A stretch of 64,000 nt of DNA, taken from the NCBI GenBank assembly GCA_038534195.1, contig JBCAXE010000006.1, forward strand, positions 1 to 64,000, given 5' to 3'. The position numbers and the translations under genes are program-made. Shown here one piece after another: positions 53,201 to 60,827 of the stretch. Within the stretch, counting starts at the first letter, position 1; every line of letters starts with the position of its first letter. Source of the DNA: JAJFFW01 sp038534195 (lineage in GTDB: Bacteria; Pseudomonadota; Alphaproteobacteria; Caulobacterales; Parvularculaceae). The notes under the pieces are model-generated. The model did not search any database. It saw only the letters and a program-made list of their open reading frames with translations, and was not told where the DNA came from.

Positions 53201-54939
53201 CACTCCGTGTCAGGCGTGCAGGCGCCGCCGCCTGGCATGCGCGTATCGTTTGCGCCGAAGATCCATCCATCATCAATCATGGCGCCCTGGACGCGCGCGA
53301 ACCAGTCAAGCGTTTCGATATTGTGACCTTTTGCGCGTAACAAGGTCTGCGTGTCGTCGCTGACGCCAGGTTCGATAAAGAGCGTATCGGGCGTCCATTG
53401 GTGATGGATGCGAGGCGCCGCGATCGCCTCAGCGAGGTTCATCTCGCCGTCAATAATATTGACGATGGCTTGAAACACCGACGTGATAATACGTGCGCCG
53501 CCGGGCGCGCCGATCGCCACGTACGGATCGCCGTCTTTGAACAAGAATGTCGGCGACATCGAACTTAAGGGGCGTTTGCCGGGCGCAATCGCGTTTTTCT
53601 CGCCGCCGATTAACCCGTAAGCGTTCGGAACGCCCGGCGCAGCGGCGAAATCATCCATCTCATTATTTAGCAAAATGCCTGTACCGGGGACGACGATCCC
53701 TGAGCCGAAACTGAGATTGAGCGTGTAGGTGTTCGCCACCATGTTGCCGTCGGCGTCGATAACGGAGATGTGGGTCGTGTCCGGCCCCTCAAAGGCGGCG
53801 GGATCGCCCGCCTTGATCTTGCTTGACGGCGTCGCCGTCGCTGTGTCAATTGAGCCCGTAAGCGCGCGCGCATAATTTTTCGCCGTCAAACCCGTTGTCG
53901 GCGTGGCGATGAAATCCGGATCGCCGAGATGCACCGACCGGTCCGCGAATGCGCGGCGCATTGTTTCGGCGAGATAATGACGCCCTTCAGCATCCTTAAA
54001 GTTTCTTTCGTTGCGGATTTCCAACATGTTCAGCATCTGGATGATATGGACGCCGCCGGAACTTGGCGGCGGCATAGCGCGAATCTCAAAGCCGCGATAG
54101 GTCCCGATGAGAGGGTCGCGCTCGGTCACTTCATAGGCCGCGAGATCGTCTCGTGTGATCAGCCCGCCGTTGGCGGCCATGTCGTCCGCGATGCGGTCGG
54201 CGACAGGACCGCGGTAGAACCCGTCGCGTCCGTTTTTTGCTATAAGCTTTAGCGTCTTTGCGAGATCCGTGCGCGTGACCGTCGCGCCGGGCGAATGGCT
54301 GGCGCCGTCATCGTCATAAAAGGCGCGCTTTGCAGCGTCGTTCGCCGTCAACAGGTCGCGGAATCCGTCGAGCATCGCCGCTTTGAAATAGTCGAGTTCA
54401 TAACCTTTGCTCGCAAGTTTAATCGCCGGCGCCATGACGGTTTTGCGGGGAAGCCGGCCATATTTTTCTTGCGCATGAAGGAGGCCTGCTACAGTTCCCG
54501 GAACGCCCGCCGCCTCGTGTGAGCGCAAGACGGCGCCTTCATCGACGGCGCCGTCAGGCCCGAGATACATGTCGCGCGTGGCGCCGGCGGGCGCGGTCTC
54601 GCGGTAATCGATCGCAATCGTTGTATCGGTTTCTTCGAGATGCACCATCATAAAACCGCCGCCGCCGATGTTTCCGGCGCGGGGAAACGTAACGGCTAGG
54701 GCGAACGCTGTTGCGACCGCTGCGTCCACAGCATTCCCGCCTTCGGCGAGGATATCTGCGCCGACTTGCGCCGCGATTTTCTCTTCCGCCACCACGACCC
54801 CGTTTCTGCTGGCGATCGGGTTTTGCAAGGCGCTGTCGAGCGGCGGTATTGACTGGCCGAAGGCAGGGGCGGCGAGTTCAGCAAGAGCGATCGACGCGAT
54901 TAAGACGCAGCAAAGACGCCGCTGACCGGGTTTATTCAT
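53197..54939 (-). CDS. ggt: Gamma-glutamyltransferase
   Basis: 580 residues with signal peptide (SIALAELAAPAFGQS). It is an Ntn-hydrolase that self-cleaves: the nucleophile is the Thr of DTTHISVIDADGN. Substrate-site residues appear in YRETAPAGATRDMY, PPPSSGGVHI and RPLSSMSPTFLF. It splits glutathione outside the cytoplasm. The glutathione reductase gene lies 14 bp upstream on the same strand, so they form a small glutathione unit. Confidence 0.94.
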   Translation of the reverse strand: MNKPGQRRLCCVLIASIALAELAAPAFGQSIPPLDSALQNPIASRNGVVVAEEKIAAQVGADILAEGGNAVDAAVATAFALAVTFPRAGNIGGGGFMMVHLEETDTTIAIDYRETAPAGATRDMYLGPDGAVDEGAVLRSHEAAGVPGTVAGLLHAQEKYGRLPRKTVMAPAIKLASKGYELDYFKAAMLDGFRDLLTANDAAKRAFYDDDGASHSPGATVTRTDLAKTLKLIAKNGRDGFYRGPVADRIADDMAANGGLITRDDLAAYEVTERDPLIGTYRGFEIRAMPPPSSGGVHIIQMLNMLEIRNERNFKDAEGRHYLAETMRRAFADRSVHLGDPDFIATPTTGLTAKNYARALTGSIDTATATPSSKIKAGDPAAFEGPDTTHISVIDADGNMVANTYTLNLSFGSGIVVPGTGILLNNEMDDFAAAPGVPNAYGLIGGEKNAIAPGKRPLSSMSPTFLFKDGDPYVAIGAPGGARIITSVFQAIVNIIDGEMNLAEAIAAPRIHHQWTPDTLFIEPGVSDDTQTLLRAKGHNIETLDWFARVQGAMIDDGWIFGANDTRMPGGGACTPDTEC

Positions 54940-54953
54940 CGCCTGTTCCTCTT

Positions 54954-56327
54954 TTAGATTTTGGGAACGAATTTTTCTTTCATCGTCACAAGTTCTTCGG
55001 CCGCTGTCGGATGAAGCGCGCAGGTTTCATCGAATTGCTGTTTCGTGACGCCGGCTTTCACGGCGATCGCAACGCACTGGATCATCTCCGGCCCACCTTC
55101 GCCGACAATGTGGCAGCCGACCACTCTATCTGTGTCGGCGTCGACAACGAGTTTCATCAACGTGCGCTGTTCATTGCCGGTGAGCATATTTTTCATTTGT
55201 CGAAAGTCGGTCTTGTAAATATCGATATTGTTGAATTTCTTGCGCGCTTCATGCTCAGCGTAACCAACGGATCCGACAGGGGGTTGCGTGAAGACGGCTT
55301 TGGCGATGAAGGTATAGTCCATCTTCTGGTCTTTGCCGTTGAACTCTGTTTCCGCAAAAGCGGCGCCTTCGCGGATCGCAACCGGGGTGAGGTTGACGCG
55401 GTCGGTGACGTCGCCCACGGCGAAGATATTATCGACGGAAGTTCTAGAATATTCATCAACTTTGACCGCGCCGTTCTTGTCCAACTCTACGCCGGCCGCC
55501 TCCAATCCCAGATCTCTCGTATGAGGTTTTCGTCCGACGGCCCAGAAAATAAGATCGGCGTCAAGCGTCACGCCGTTCGCCAAGGTGATGTGTTTCGTGT
55601 CGCCGTCGCCCTGTTCGATTTTTTCAAAAACAGTCTGGGTGATCACCCGGACACCAAGGCGTTTCAGTTCGGCGTGGACCTGAACCGAAACATCGCGGTC
55701 GAAGTAACGAAGGACGTCCTCGCCTCGATATACAACGCAAACGTCTGCGCCGAGGCCCTTAAATATGCAGGCGAATTCGAGCGCAATGTAACCGCCGCCC
55801 GCGATCACCACGTGCTGGGGCATTTTTTCAAGGTGAAAGGCTTCATTTGACGTGACGCCCAATTCGTGACCGGGGACAGTCTCGTCTACCCATGGTGCGC
55901 CGCCGGTTGCGATCAGGATTTTTTCTGCGGTGACGTCGCGCCCTTCGCCTACAAGATGCACCGTATGCTTATCTTTGACGACGGCGCGCGTCTCGAAAAT
56001 ATCGACGCCGGCGTTTTTCAAGTTCCGGATGTAAATGCCGTTAAGGCGGTCAATTTCCGCATCCTTATTTTCAATGAGCGTGGACCAGTCGAAGGAGGGC
56101 TCGCCCGCTGTCCACCCATATCCTTTGGCGTCCTCAAACATGTGACCGAACTCAGATGCGTAGACCATCAGCTTCTTTGGAACGCATCCCCGAATGACGC
56201 AGGTCCCGCCGACGCGGTATTCCTCGGCGACGCCGACTTTCGCGCCGTAGAGAGACGCAAGGCGTGATGCGCGGACCCCGCCCGAGCCGGCGCCAATGGT
56301 GAAGAGGTCATAATCATAATCGGACAT
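54954..56327 (-). CDS. gor: Glutathione-disulfide reductase
   Basis: 457 residues. FAD site FTIGAGSGGVRASR, redox pair GGTCVIRGCVPKK, NADPH-binding GGGYIALEFACIFKGLG with following YRGEDVLR, FAVGDVTDRVNLTP, and the C-terminal acid-base His in HPTAAEE. It regenerates GSH. Translated just before ggt. A 171-residue unknown gene precedes it by 14 bp on the same strand. Confidence 0.95.
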   Translation of the reverse strand: MSDYDYDLFTIGAGSGGVRASRLASLYGAKVGVAEEYRVGGTCVIRGCVPKKLMVYASEFGHMFEDAKGYGWTAGEPSFDWSTLIENKDAEIDRLNGIYIRNLKNAGVDIFETRAVVKDKHTVHLVGEGRDVTAEKILIATGGAPWVDETVPGHELGVTSNEAFHLEKMPQHVVIAGGGYIALEFACIFKGLGADVCVVYRGEDVLRYFDRDVSVQVHAELKRLGVRVITQTVFEKIEQGDGDTKHITLANGVTLDADLIFWAVGRKPHTRDLGLEAAGVELDKNGAVKVDEYSRTSVDNIFAVGDVTDRVNLTPVAIREGAAFAETEFNGKDQKMDYTFIAKAVFTQPPVGSVGYAEHEARKKFNNIDIYKTDFRQMKNMLTGNEQRTLMKLVVDADTDRVVGCHIVGEGGPEMIQCVAIAVKAGVTKQQFDETCALHPTAAEELVTMKEKFVPKI

Positions 56328-56341
56328 CAGCCGGTCTTCCT

Positions 56342-56857
56342 TTATTCAACGGGCAGAAAGCCTATGCCGGTCTTAAAGCGAGCGTCATTGAATTCCATCA
56401 CTTCGAGGGTGAAGGTCTCCATAAATTCTTTGTGAACGGCGTCGAAGACCGGGGCCAGTTTTCCTTCAAACTCAAGCGGCACGCGGATGAGGGGCTGCGT
56501 CGCGACGAAAATATCGAACGTGTCGCCGGTAATTTCGACCGCGATCGCCGTCCTCAACCAGAGTGAGCCCGCGTCTTCCGCGTTTCCGACAACAAGTGAG
56601 ACCCCAAATCTGATTGGTTCAAGAATGATGACGTCGCGCTGGTGGAAATTAAATGCCTCATCGCCATAGTCTTTGCGAGGATCAAAGGGCCCCTCAAGCG
56701 GCACCGCGGACACGCAATCCGCCGAACAGCCTATATAGGGCGCGTAGCCGTCGACGATAGCATCGGCGAGGGCTCTGCATTTCAGCAAATTTTGGAACGC
56801 CGCCTCGCCATATTCGTAAATGGCGTTTTGCAATTCTTCGAATTTTGTCGCCGCCAT
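56342..56857 (-). CDS. Conserved-looking hypothetical protein
   Basis: 171 residues, unrecognised. No signal or membrane helix. N-terminal helix (MAATKFEELQNAIYEYGEAAFQ), then two Cys in YIGCSADCVSAVP, and a C-terminal half of alternating strands ending FKTGIGFLPVE. Lies upstream of gor on the same strand, so it may be co-transcribed with gor-ggt; the CSADC pair could be redox-active, but that is a guess. Confidence 0.65.
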   Translation of the reverse strand: MAATKFEELQNAIYEYGEAAFQNLLKCRALADAIVDGYAPYIGCSADCVSAVPLEGPFDPRKDYGDEAFNFHQRDVIILEPIRFGVSLVVGNAEDAGSLWLRTAIAVEITGDTFDIFVATQPLIRVPLEFEGKLAPVFDAVHKEFMETFTLEVMEFNDARFKTGIGFLPVE

Positions 56858-56912
56858 TTTTTCACTCTTCTTTTTCTATCATTTTGAGTTTATCGCCGTA
56901 ATTTGGACGGCG

Positions 56913-57608
56913 CTACCTTGTCAGTGTGCGTACGCCGTTATTGTCAGCGATGATGACCCGGTCGGCTTCATTAATGAACAATCCAGTCTCAATAACGCCG
57001 GGGATTTCACGGATTGATGCATTGAGGTGTGGCGCGTCGCTGATCCGCTCCAGTGCGCAATCAGCGATTAAGTTTCCGCCGTCGGTAACAAAAGCGCCCG
57101 CCTCATCAGCGCGAAGGGCGATCTCGGCGTTTGGATGGTCAAGAGCGGAAAGCTGTGTGCGGAGTTTTTGGATGGTAAGCGCCCAGGCGAAAGGTTCGAT
57201 TTCCACCGGGAGGGGAAACGCCCCCAACTGAGCGACATTTTTCGATCCGTCGGCGATCACAATGAATTCGTGCGCCGCGTCAGCGATAATTTTCTCGCGC
57301 AACAAAGCGCCGCCGCCGCCCTTAATCAGCTGAAGGTTTTGATCGACTTCATCTGCGCCGTCGACCGCCAAGTCAATTTGCGTTGTCTCGTCCGGTTCAA
57401 CCATTGTGACGCCCGCTTCCGTGGCGAGCGTGTGCGTCACTTTCGAGGTCGCGATAGCGGATACGGAAAGACCTGCCCTAACTTTTTCACCCAGTAATGA
57501 GACGAAGTGGGCTGCGGTGGAACCGGTGCCTAGACCGAGCACCATTTCCGGGCGCACATACTCGATTGCGGCAGCCGCCGCGGCGCGTTTATTTGCGTCA
57601 GCGCTCAT
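56913..57608 (-). CDS. rpiA: Ribose-5-phosphate isomerase A
   Basis: 231 residues. VLGLGTGSTAAHF (phosphate loop), DLAVDGADEVD (catalytic Asp), KGGGGALLREKI and the final GVIETGLFINEADRVII are RpiA hallmarks. It interconverts ribose-5-P and ribulose-5-P. ATG overlaps the glmU stop by one base (TAATG). Confidence 0.96.
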   Translation of the reverse strand: MSADANKRAAAAAAIEYVRPEMVLGLGTGSTAAHFVSLLGEKVRAGLSVSAIATSKVTHTLATEAGVTMVEPDETTQIDLAVDGADEVDQNLQLIKGGGGALLREKIIADAAHEFIVIADGSKNVAQLGAFPLPVEIEPFAWALTIQKLRTQLSALDHPNAEIALRADEAGAFVTDGGNLIADCALERISDAPHLNASIREIPGVIETGLFINEADRVIIADNNGVRTLTR

Positions 57609-58963
57609 TACTTATCTTCCTCCGTCACATGCGCTTTGCGAAAGCGTGCGGCCCACCCTTCAATGATTGACTGGCGGCCGCGCGCGACAGCGAGCGCGCC
57701 CGCGTCCACATCTTTGGTGATGACGGAGCCTGAGCCCACATAGGCGCCGTCGCCAATAGTCACTGGCGCCACGAGCGACGAATTCGATCCGACGAATGCG
57801 TCGGCTCCGATAATCGTCTTGTGCTTATTAAATCCATCGTAATTACAAGTGATGGTGCCGGCGCCGATATTAGCGCGCGCACCCAACGTCGCATCACCGA
57901 TATACGTCAGATGGCTGACTTTTGCGTTTTCGCCAATTGTCGCCTTCTTTATTTCGACAAAATTGCCAACCTTCGCATTGGTTTCGAGAACGGCGCCGGG
58001 CCGTAACCGGGCAAAGGGACCGGCCTGCGCGGCCGCGCCTATTGCAGCGCCTTCAATGTGGGAAAATGCTTTAATGCGTGCGCCGGATTTAACGGCGACA
58101 TTAGAGCCGAAAAAAACGTTCGGCTCGATAAGCACGTCTTTTTCGATCGTGGTGTCATGGCTAAAAAAGACGCTTGCAGGATCGATTAAAGTGACGCCGC
58201 TGGCCATGGCCTCCGACCGGCGTCGTTCCTGGAATATCTTTTCCGCAGCGCTGAGTTCAATCTTTGAATTGACGCCGATCACTTCTTCTGTTTGCGCTGT
58301 TAAGGCGGCGCATTCCTGACCTTCACGCCGCGCGATCGCCACGAGGTCGGTCAGATAATACTCATTCTTTGCATTATTCGGCTCGATCTTTGGCAAGGCG
58401 CGTCTTAGAAAATCACTGTTCACCGCCATAACGCCAGAATTACACAAACTGATCGCCAATTCGTCGGGACTTGCGTCCTTCGCCTCCACAATCGCTTCCA
58501 GCCCGTTATTGGCGTTGAGCTTGAGGCGTCCGTATGATCCCGCCTCTGGCGGCTTAAAGCCTAATACTGCTGTTGCGACGCCGCCGCGCTCGACCGTTTC
58601 AATCAATGCGCCCATCGTTTCCGCTTTCACAAGCGGCGTATCCGCATACAGAACAAGGACGACACCGTTGAAGCCGTCAAGCGCGGGCAACGCCTGTGTC
58701 ACAGCGTCTCCAGTGCCCCTCGGCGGGTTCTGCACGGCGGTCTTGATATTATCCGACAGCGCAAGCGCAGCGTCGCCAACTTCCGGGGCCTGTGCGCCAA
58801 TGACGACAATCTGGCGGTCGGGCGAGAGCGTCTGCGCTGTTCGCACGACGTGTCCCAACATCGACAGGCCGCCGATCTCGTGGAGCACCTTGGGAAGCGC
58901 CGAATTCATGCGCGTGCCGTGGCCGGCCGCCAAAATAACCGTGGCAATTGAAGACGCAGTCAT
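57608..58963 (-). CDS. glmU: Bifunctional UDP-GlcNAc pyrophosphorylase / GlcN-1-P acetyltransferase
   Basis: 451 residues. N-terminal uridyltransferase: ILAAGHGTRMNSALPKVLHEIGG, NPPRGTGDAV and LVLYADTPL. C-terminal left-handed beta-helix hexapeptide repeats with the acetyltransferase residues in RPGAVLETNAKVGNFVEIKKA and NIGAGTITCNYDG. It makes UDP-GlcNAc for peptidoglycan and LPS. Divergent from gph across about 95 bp. Confidence 0.97.
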   Translation of the reverse strand: MTASSIATVILAAGHGTRMNSALPKVLHEIGGLSMLGHVVRTAQTLSPDRQIVVIGAQAPEVGDAALALSDNIKTAVQNPPRGTGDAVTQALPALDGFNGVVLVLYADTPLVKAETMGALIETVERGGVATAVLGFKPPEAGSYGRLKLNANNGLEAIVEAKDASPDELAISLCNSGVMAVNSDFLRRALPKIEPNNAKNEYYLTDLVAIARREGQECAALTAQTEEVIGVNSKIELSAAEKIFQERRRSEAMASGVTLIDPASVFFSHDTTIEKDVLIEPNVFFGSNVAVKSGARIKAFSHIEGAAIGAAAQAGPFARLRPGAVLETNAKVGNFVEIKKATIGENAKVSHLTYIGDATLGARANIGAGTITCNYDGFNKHKTIIGADAFVGSNSSLVAPVTIGDGAYVGSGSVITKDVDAGALAVARGRQSIIEGWAARFRKAHVTEEDK

Positions 58964-59058
58964 TCACATTCACTCCAGATGCCGCATCCGGTGCAAGGCG
59001 AGGGCGCGGGCTTTCTTTGTTAAAGCGCGATCCCACTTGCGCTGCAAATGGAGTTTTT

Positions 59059-59736
59059 ATGGGCAGGTCCCTGGCGGGTCTCGTCGTGATTTTCGATCTG
59101 GACGGCACGCTCATTGACACCGCGGCCGATCTCGCTGCGGCGATGAACCATGTGTTGAGTCAGAATCAGCGCGAGCCGATCCCGGTGGCGGATGTTCGCC
59201 ATCTCGTCGGGAGCGGCGCAAAGGCCATGATCAGGCGGGGATTTGGACTTTCACCGGACGATGTAATTGAGGCGTCGTTGATGGATCGCTATGTGGACCA
59301 TTTTCTCGATCATTACTTGTCAAATATTGCAGAACACTCGCGACCTTTCCCAGGTGTCATCGAAGCGATGGGGGCGTTGGCGCACGAGGGTGCGCGCTTC
59401 GCGATCTGCACAAATAAACGAGAAGCGCCTGCCAAGCTGCTGATCGGATCGCTTGGTCTTGATCCCTTTTTTGAGGCGATTATCGGCGCGGACACCACGT
59501 TCGCGGCGAAGCCAAACCCGGCCATGGTGTCTTTTTGTTTGGAAAAAACCGGGGCTCGCTCGGCGATTTTCGTGGGCGACAGCGACACCGACATTAAAAC
59601 AGCCCAAGCCGCCAATTTGCCGTGTCTATTTCACAATAGCGGGTATGGCCCAGCGACGCTGAGCGGAAATTGCCGTTACGTTTTTGACGATTATGAACGG
59701 TTTGCGGACCTCGTTCGAACGGCGGCCCAGCTCTAG
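59059..59736 (+). CDS. gph: HAD-family phosphoglycolate phosphatase-like hydrolase
   Basis: 225 residues. HAD motif I IFDLDGTLIDTAADLA with nucleophile Asp, motif II CTNKREAPAK, motif III Lys in FAAKPNPAM and motif IV FVGDSDTDIK. The C1 cap helices match Gph. It removes phosphate from 2-phosphoglycolate, formed during DNA repair. ATG 59059 has GGAG five bases upstream; the open frame begins at 58948 but that segment is basic and not conserved in kind. Confidence 0.9.
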   Translation: MGRSLAGLVVIFDLDGTLIDTAADLAAAMNHVLSQNQREPIPVADVRHLVGSGAKAMIRRGFGLSPDDVIEASLMDRYVDHFLDHYLSNIAEHSRPFPGVIEAMGALAHEGARFAICTNKREAPAKLLIGSLGLDPFFEAIIGADTTFAAKPNPAMVSFCLEKTGARSAIFVGDSDTDIKTAQAANLPCLFHNSGYGPATLSGNCRYVFDDYERFADLVRTAAQL

Positions 59737-59738
59737 AT

Positions 59739-59939
59739 TTAGCGTGCGTCGCCTTCAACAATGCGTCGCGGCATGCCATTGATCATATCGCTGCGCAGGT
59801 CAGTGCGCGCCGAACGCATGGTGGCCACGAAGCCTTCTTTTTGCGTTTCAAAATCAACATCAAATCCCCGTTTACGCCAAAAGTCCCTGATCCGTGTCGC
59901 GAGATAGTTGGCGCCCTCTTCGGTGCAGAAATCAGACAT
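59739..59939 (-). CDS. Small orphan protein divergent from an XRE regulator
   Basis: 66 residues (MSDFCTEEGANYLATRIRDF...), no signal or membrane helix; short helices around a beta hairpin rich in Arg (MRSARTDLRSDMINGMPRRI). No family recognised. ATG 59939 follows AAGAGG with 7-nt spacing. The 9-mer TTTAGCTTA lies immediately before this ribosome site. It converges on gph with a 2-bp gap. Probably controlled with the XRE gene. Confidence 0.65.
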   Translation of the reverse strand: MSDFCTEEGANYLATRIRDFWRKRGFDVDFETQKEGFVATMRSARTDLRSDMINGMPRRIVEGDAR

Positions 59940-59951
59940 TCGCAAGCCTCT

Positions 59952-59960
59952 TAAGCTAAA
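59952..59960 (-). promoter_or_regulatory. TTTAGCTTA motif, copy before the 66-residue orphan
   Basis: On the minus strand the nine bases TTTAGCTTA run straight into AAGAGG, the ribosome site of the orphan gene. The same nine bases precede the divergent XRE gene in the same orientation relative to its start. A third, weaker copy (ATAAGCTGAT) lies at 59988-59997. Confidence 0.45.
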
Positions 59961-60120
59961 AGCAACCTTGATGAACGCGCATATAATATAAGCTGATCTG
60001 ATTTTTACAAGGGGAGCATTCGAAAAATTTTACCCACCAGTTTACCAAAATTCGAGTGAATTCGCCATATTTTTGCTGCGCTGCAACATGGAATTCGATT
60101 GCAAAACTTGCATATATAAG

Positions 60121-60129
60121 TTTAGCTTA
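60121..60129 (+). promoter_or_regulatory. TTTAGCTTA motif, copy before the XRE gene
   Basis: Directly after CATATATAAG (60111-60120), a likely -10 region, and only 6 bp before ATG 60136. This spacing would make the transcript nearly leaderless and the motif a candidate operator covering the start site. Confidence 0.45.
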
Positions 60130-60135
60130 TGAACT

Positions 60136-60813
60136 ATGAGCCACTCAAATGCGTTCGCGCCGCAATCGCCCCCGCCGTCCGACTCGATCGGCGATCGTAT
60201 TCGCGTTACCCGAAAGGCGCGAAATTTGAGCCAAGCGGAATTGGCCGCACGTTTGGGCGTCACGCAACCGGCGATCGCTAACTGGGAAAGCGGCGTCCAC
60301 GATCCGAGACGCGTCATGCTGGCGAAATTGGCCGAGACACTCGACATTTCACTGGATTGGTTGGCCTCGGGCGCCCGATCTGCGTTGGAGGCGGATAAGC
60401 ACCCGGCTGCGGCATACTTGCGCCGTCCAATGCATCACGCACCGGTCATCACGTTTCAGGACGCGGCGCGCTTCTTGGACGACATGAAAGCGGACCCGCA
60501 TTCTTTCGCCGAAGACTACATTCCAGTGACGTCCGGGTCAGACAAGGTTTTTGCGCTGATCGTCACCGACGATGAGATGCGCCTTGTGTTTCCGCAAGGA
60601 ACGCTCGTGGTGATCGATTACGCCGATCGCTCGCCAGCTGACGGCGCGTTTTGCCTTGCGCTCGCCCGTGAGGGCGCGGTTATTCGGCGTTGGCGGCGTA
60701 ATCCGGACCGGCTCGAAGTCTGCAATGGAGAAAAAAAAAGCCCGAAGGCGCAGCTCGTGGCTTCGCCGTCGGTGATCATAGGCTGCGCGCGCATCTCCAT
60801 TCGCGTCCACTAA
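60136..60813 (+). CDS. XRE-type regulator with S24/LexA-like C-terminal domain lacking catalytic residues
   Basis: 225 residues. Helix-turn-helix at about 18-75: IGDRIRVTRKARNLSQAELAARL, then GVTQPAIANWESGVHDPRR. The C-terminal half follows the S24 pattern, but the Ser of the usual GDSM is Glu in VTDDEMRLVFPQGTLVVIDY and the Lys position is Arg (GAVIRRWRR). Self-cleavage like LexA or CI is therefore unlikely; the domain may serve for dimerisation. No ribosome site precedes ATG 60136. Converges with a hybrid kinase gene (14-bp gap). Confidence 0.85.
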   Translation: MSHSNAFAPQSPPPSDSIGDRIRVTRKARNLSQAELAARLGVTQPAIANWESGVHDPRRVMLAKLAETLDISLDWLASGARSALEADKHPAAAYLRRPMHHAPVITFQDAARFLDDMKADPHSFAEDYIPVTSGSDKVFALIVTDDEMRLVFPQGTLVVIDYADRSPADGAFCLALAREGAVIRRWRRNPDRLEVCNGEKKSPKAQLVASPSVIIGCARISIRVH

Positions 60814-60827
60814 CCTCAATCATTTCG

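Noticed and set aside
54711..55850. Long plus-strand open frame opposite ggt and gor
   Set aside because: Spans two real genes on the other strand; composition follows them, and no motif is present.
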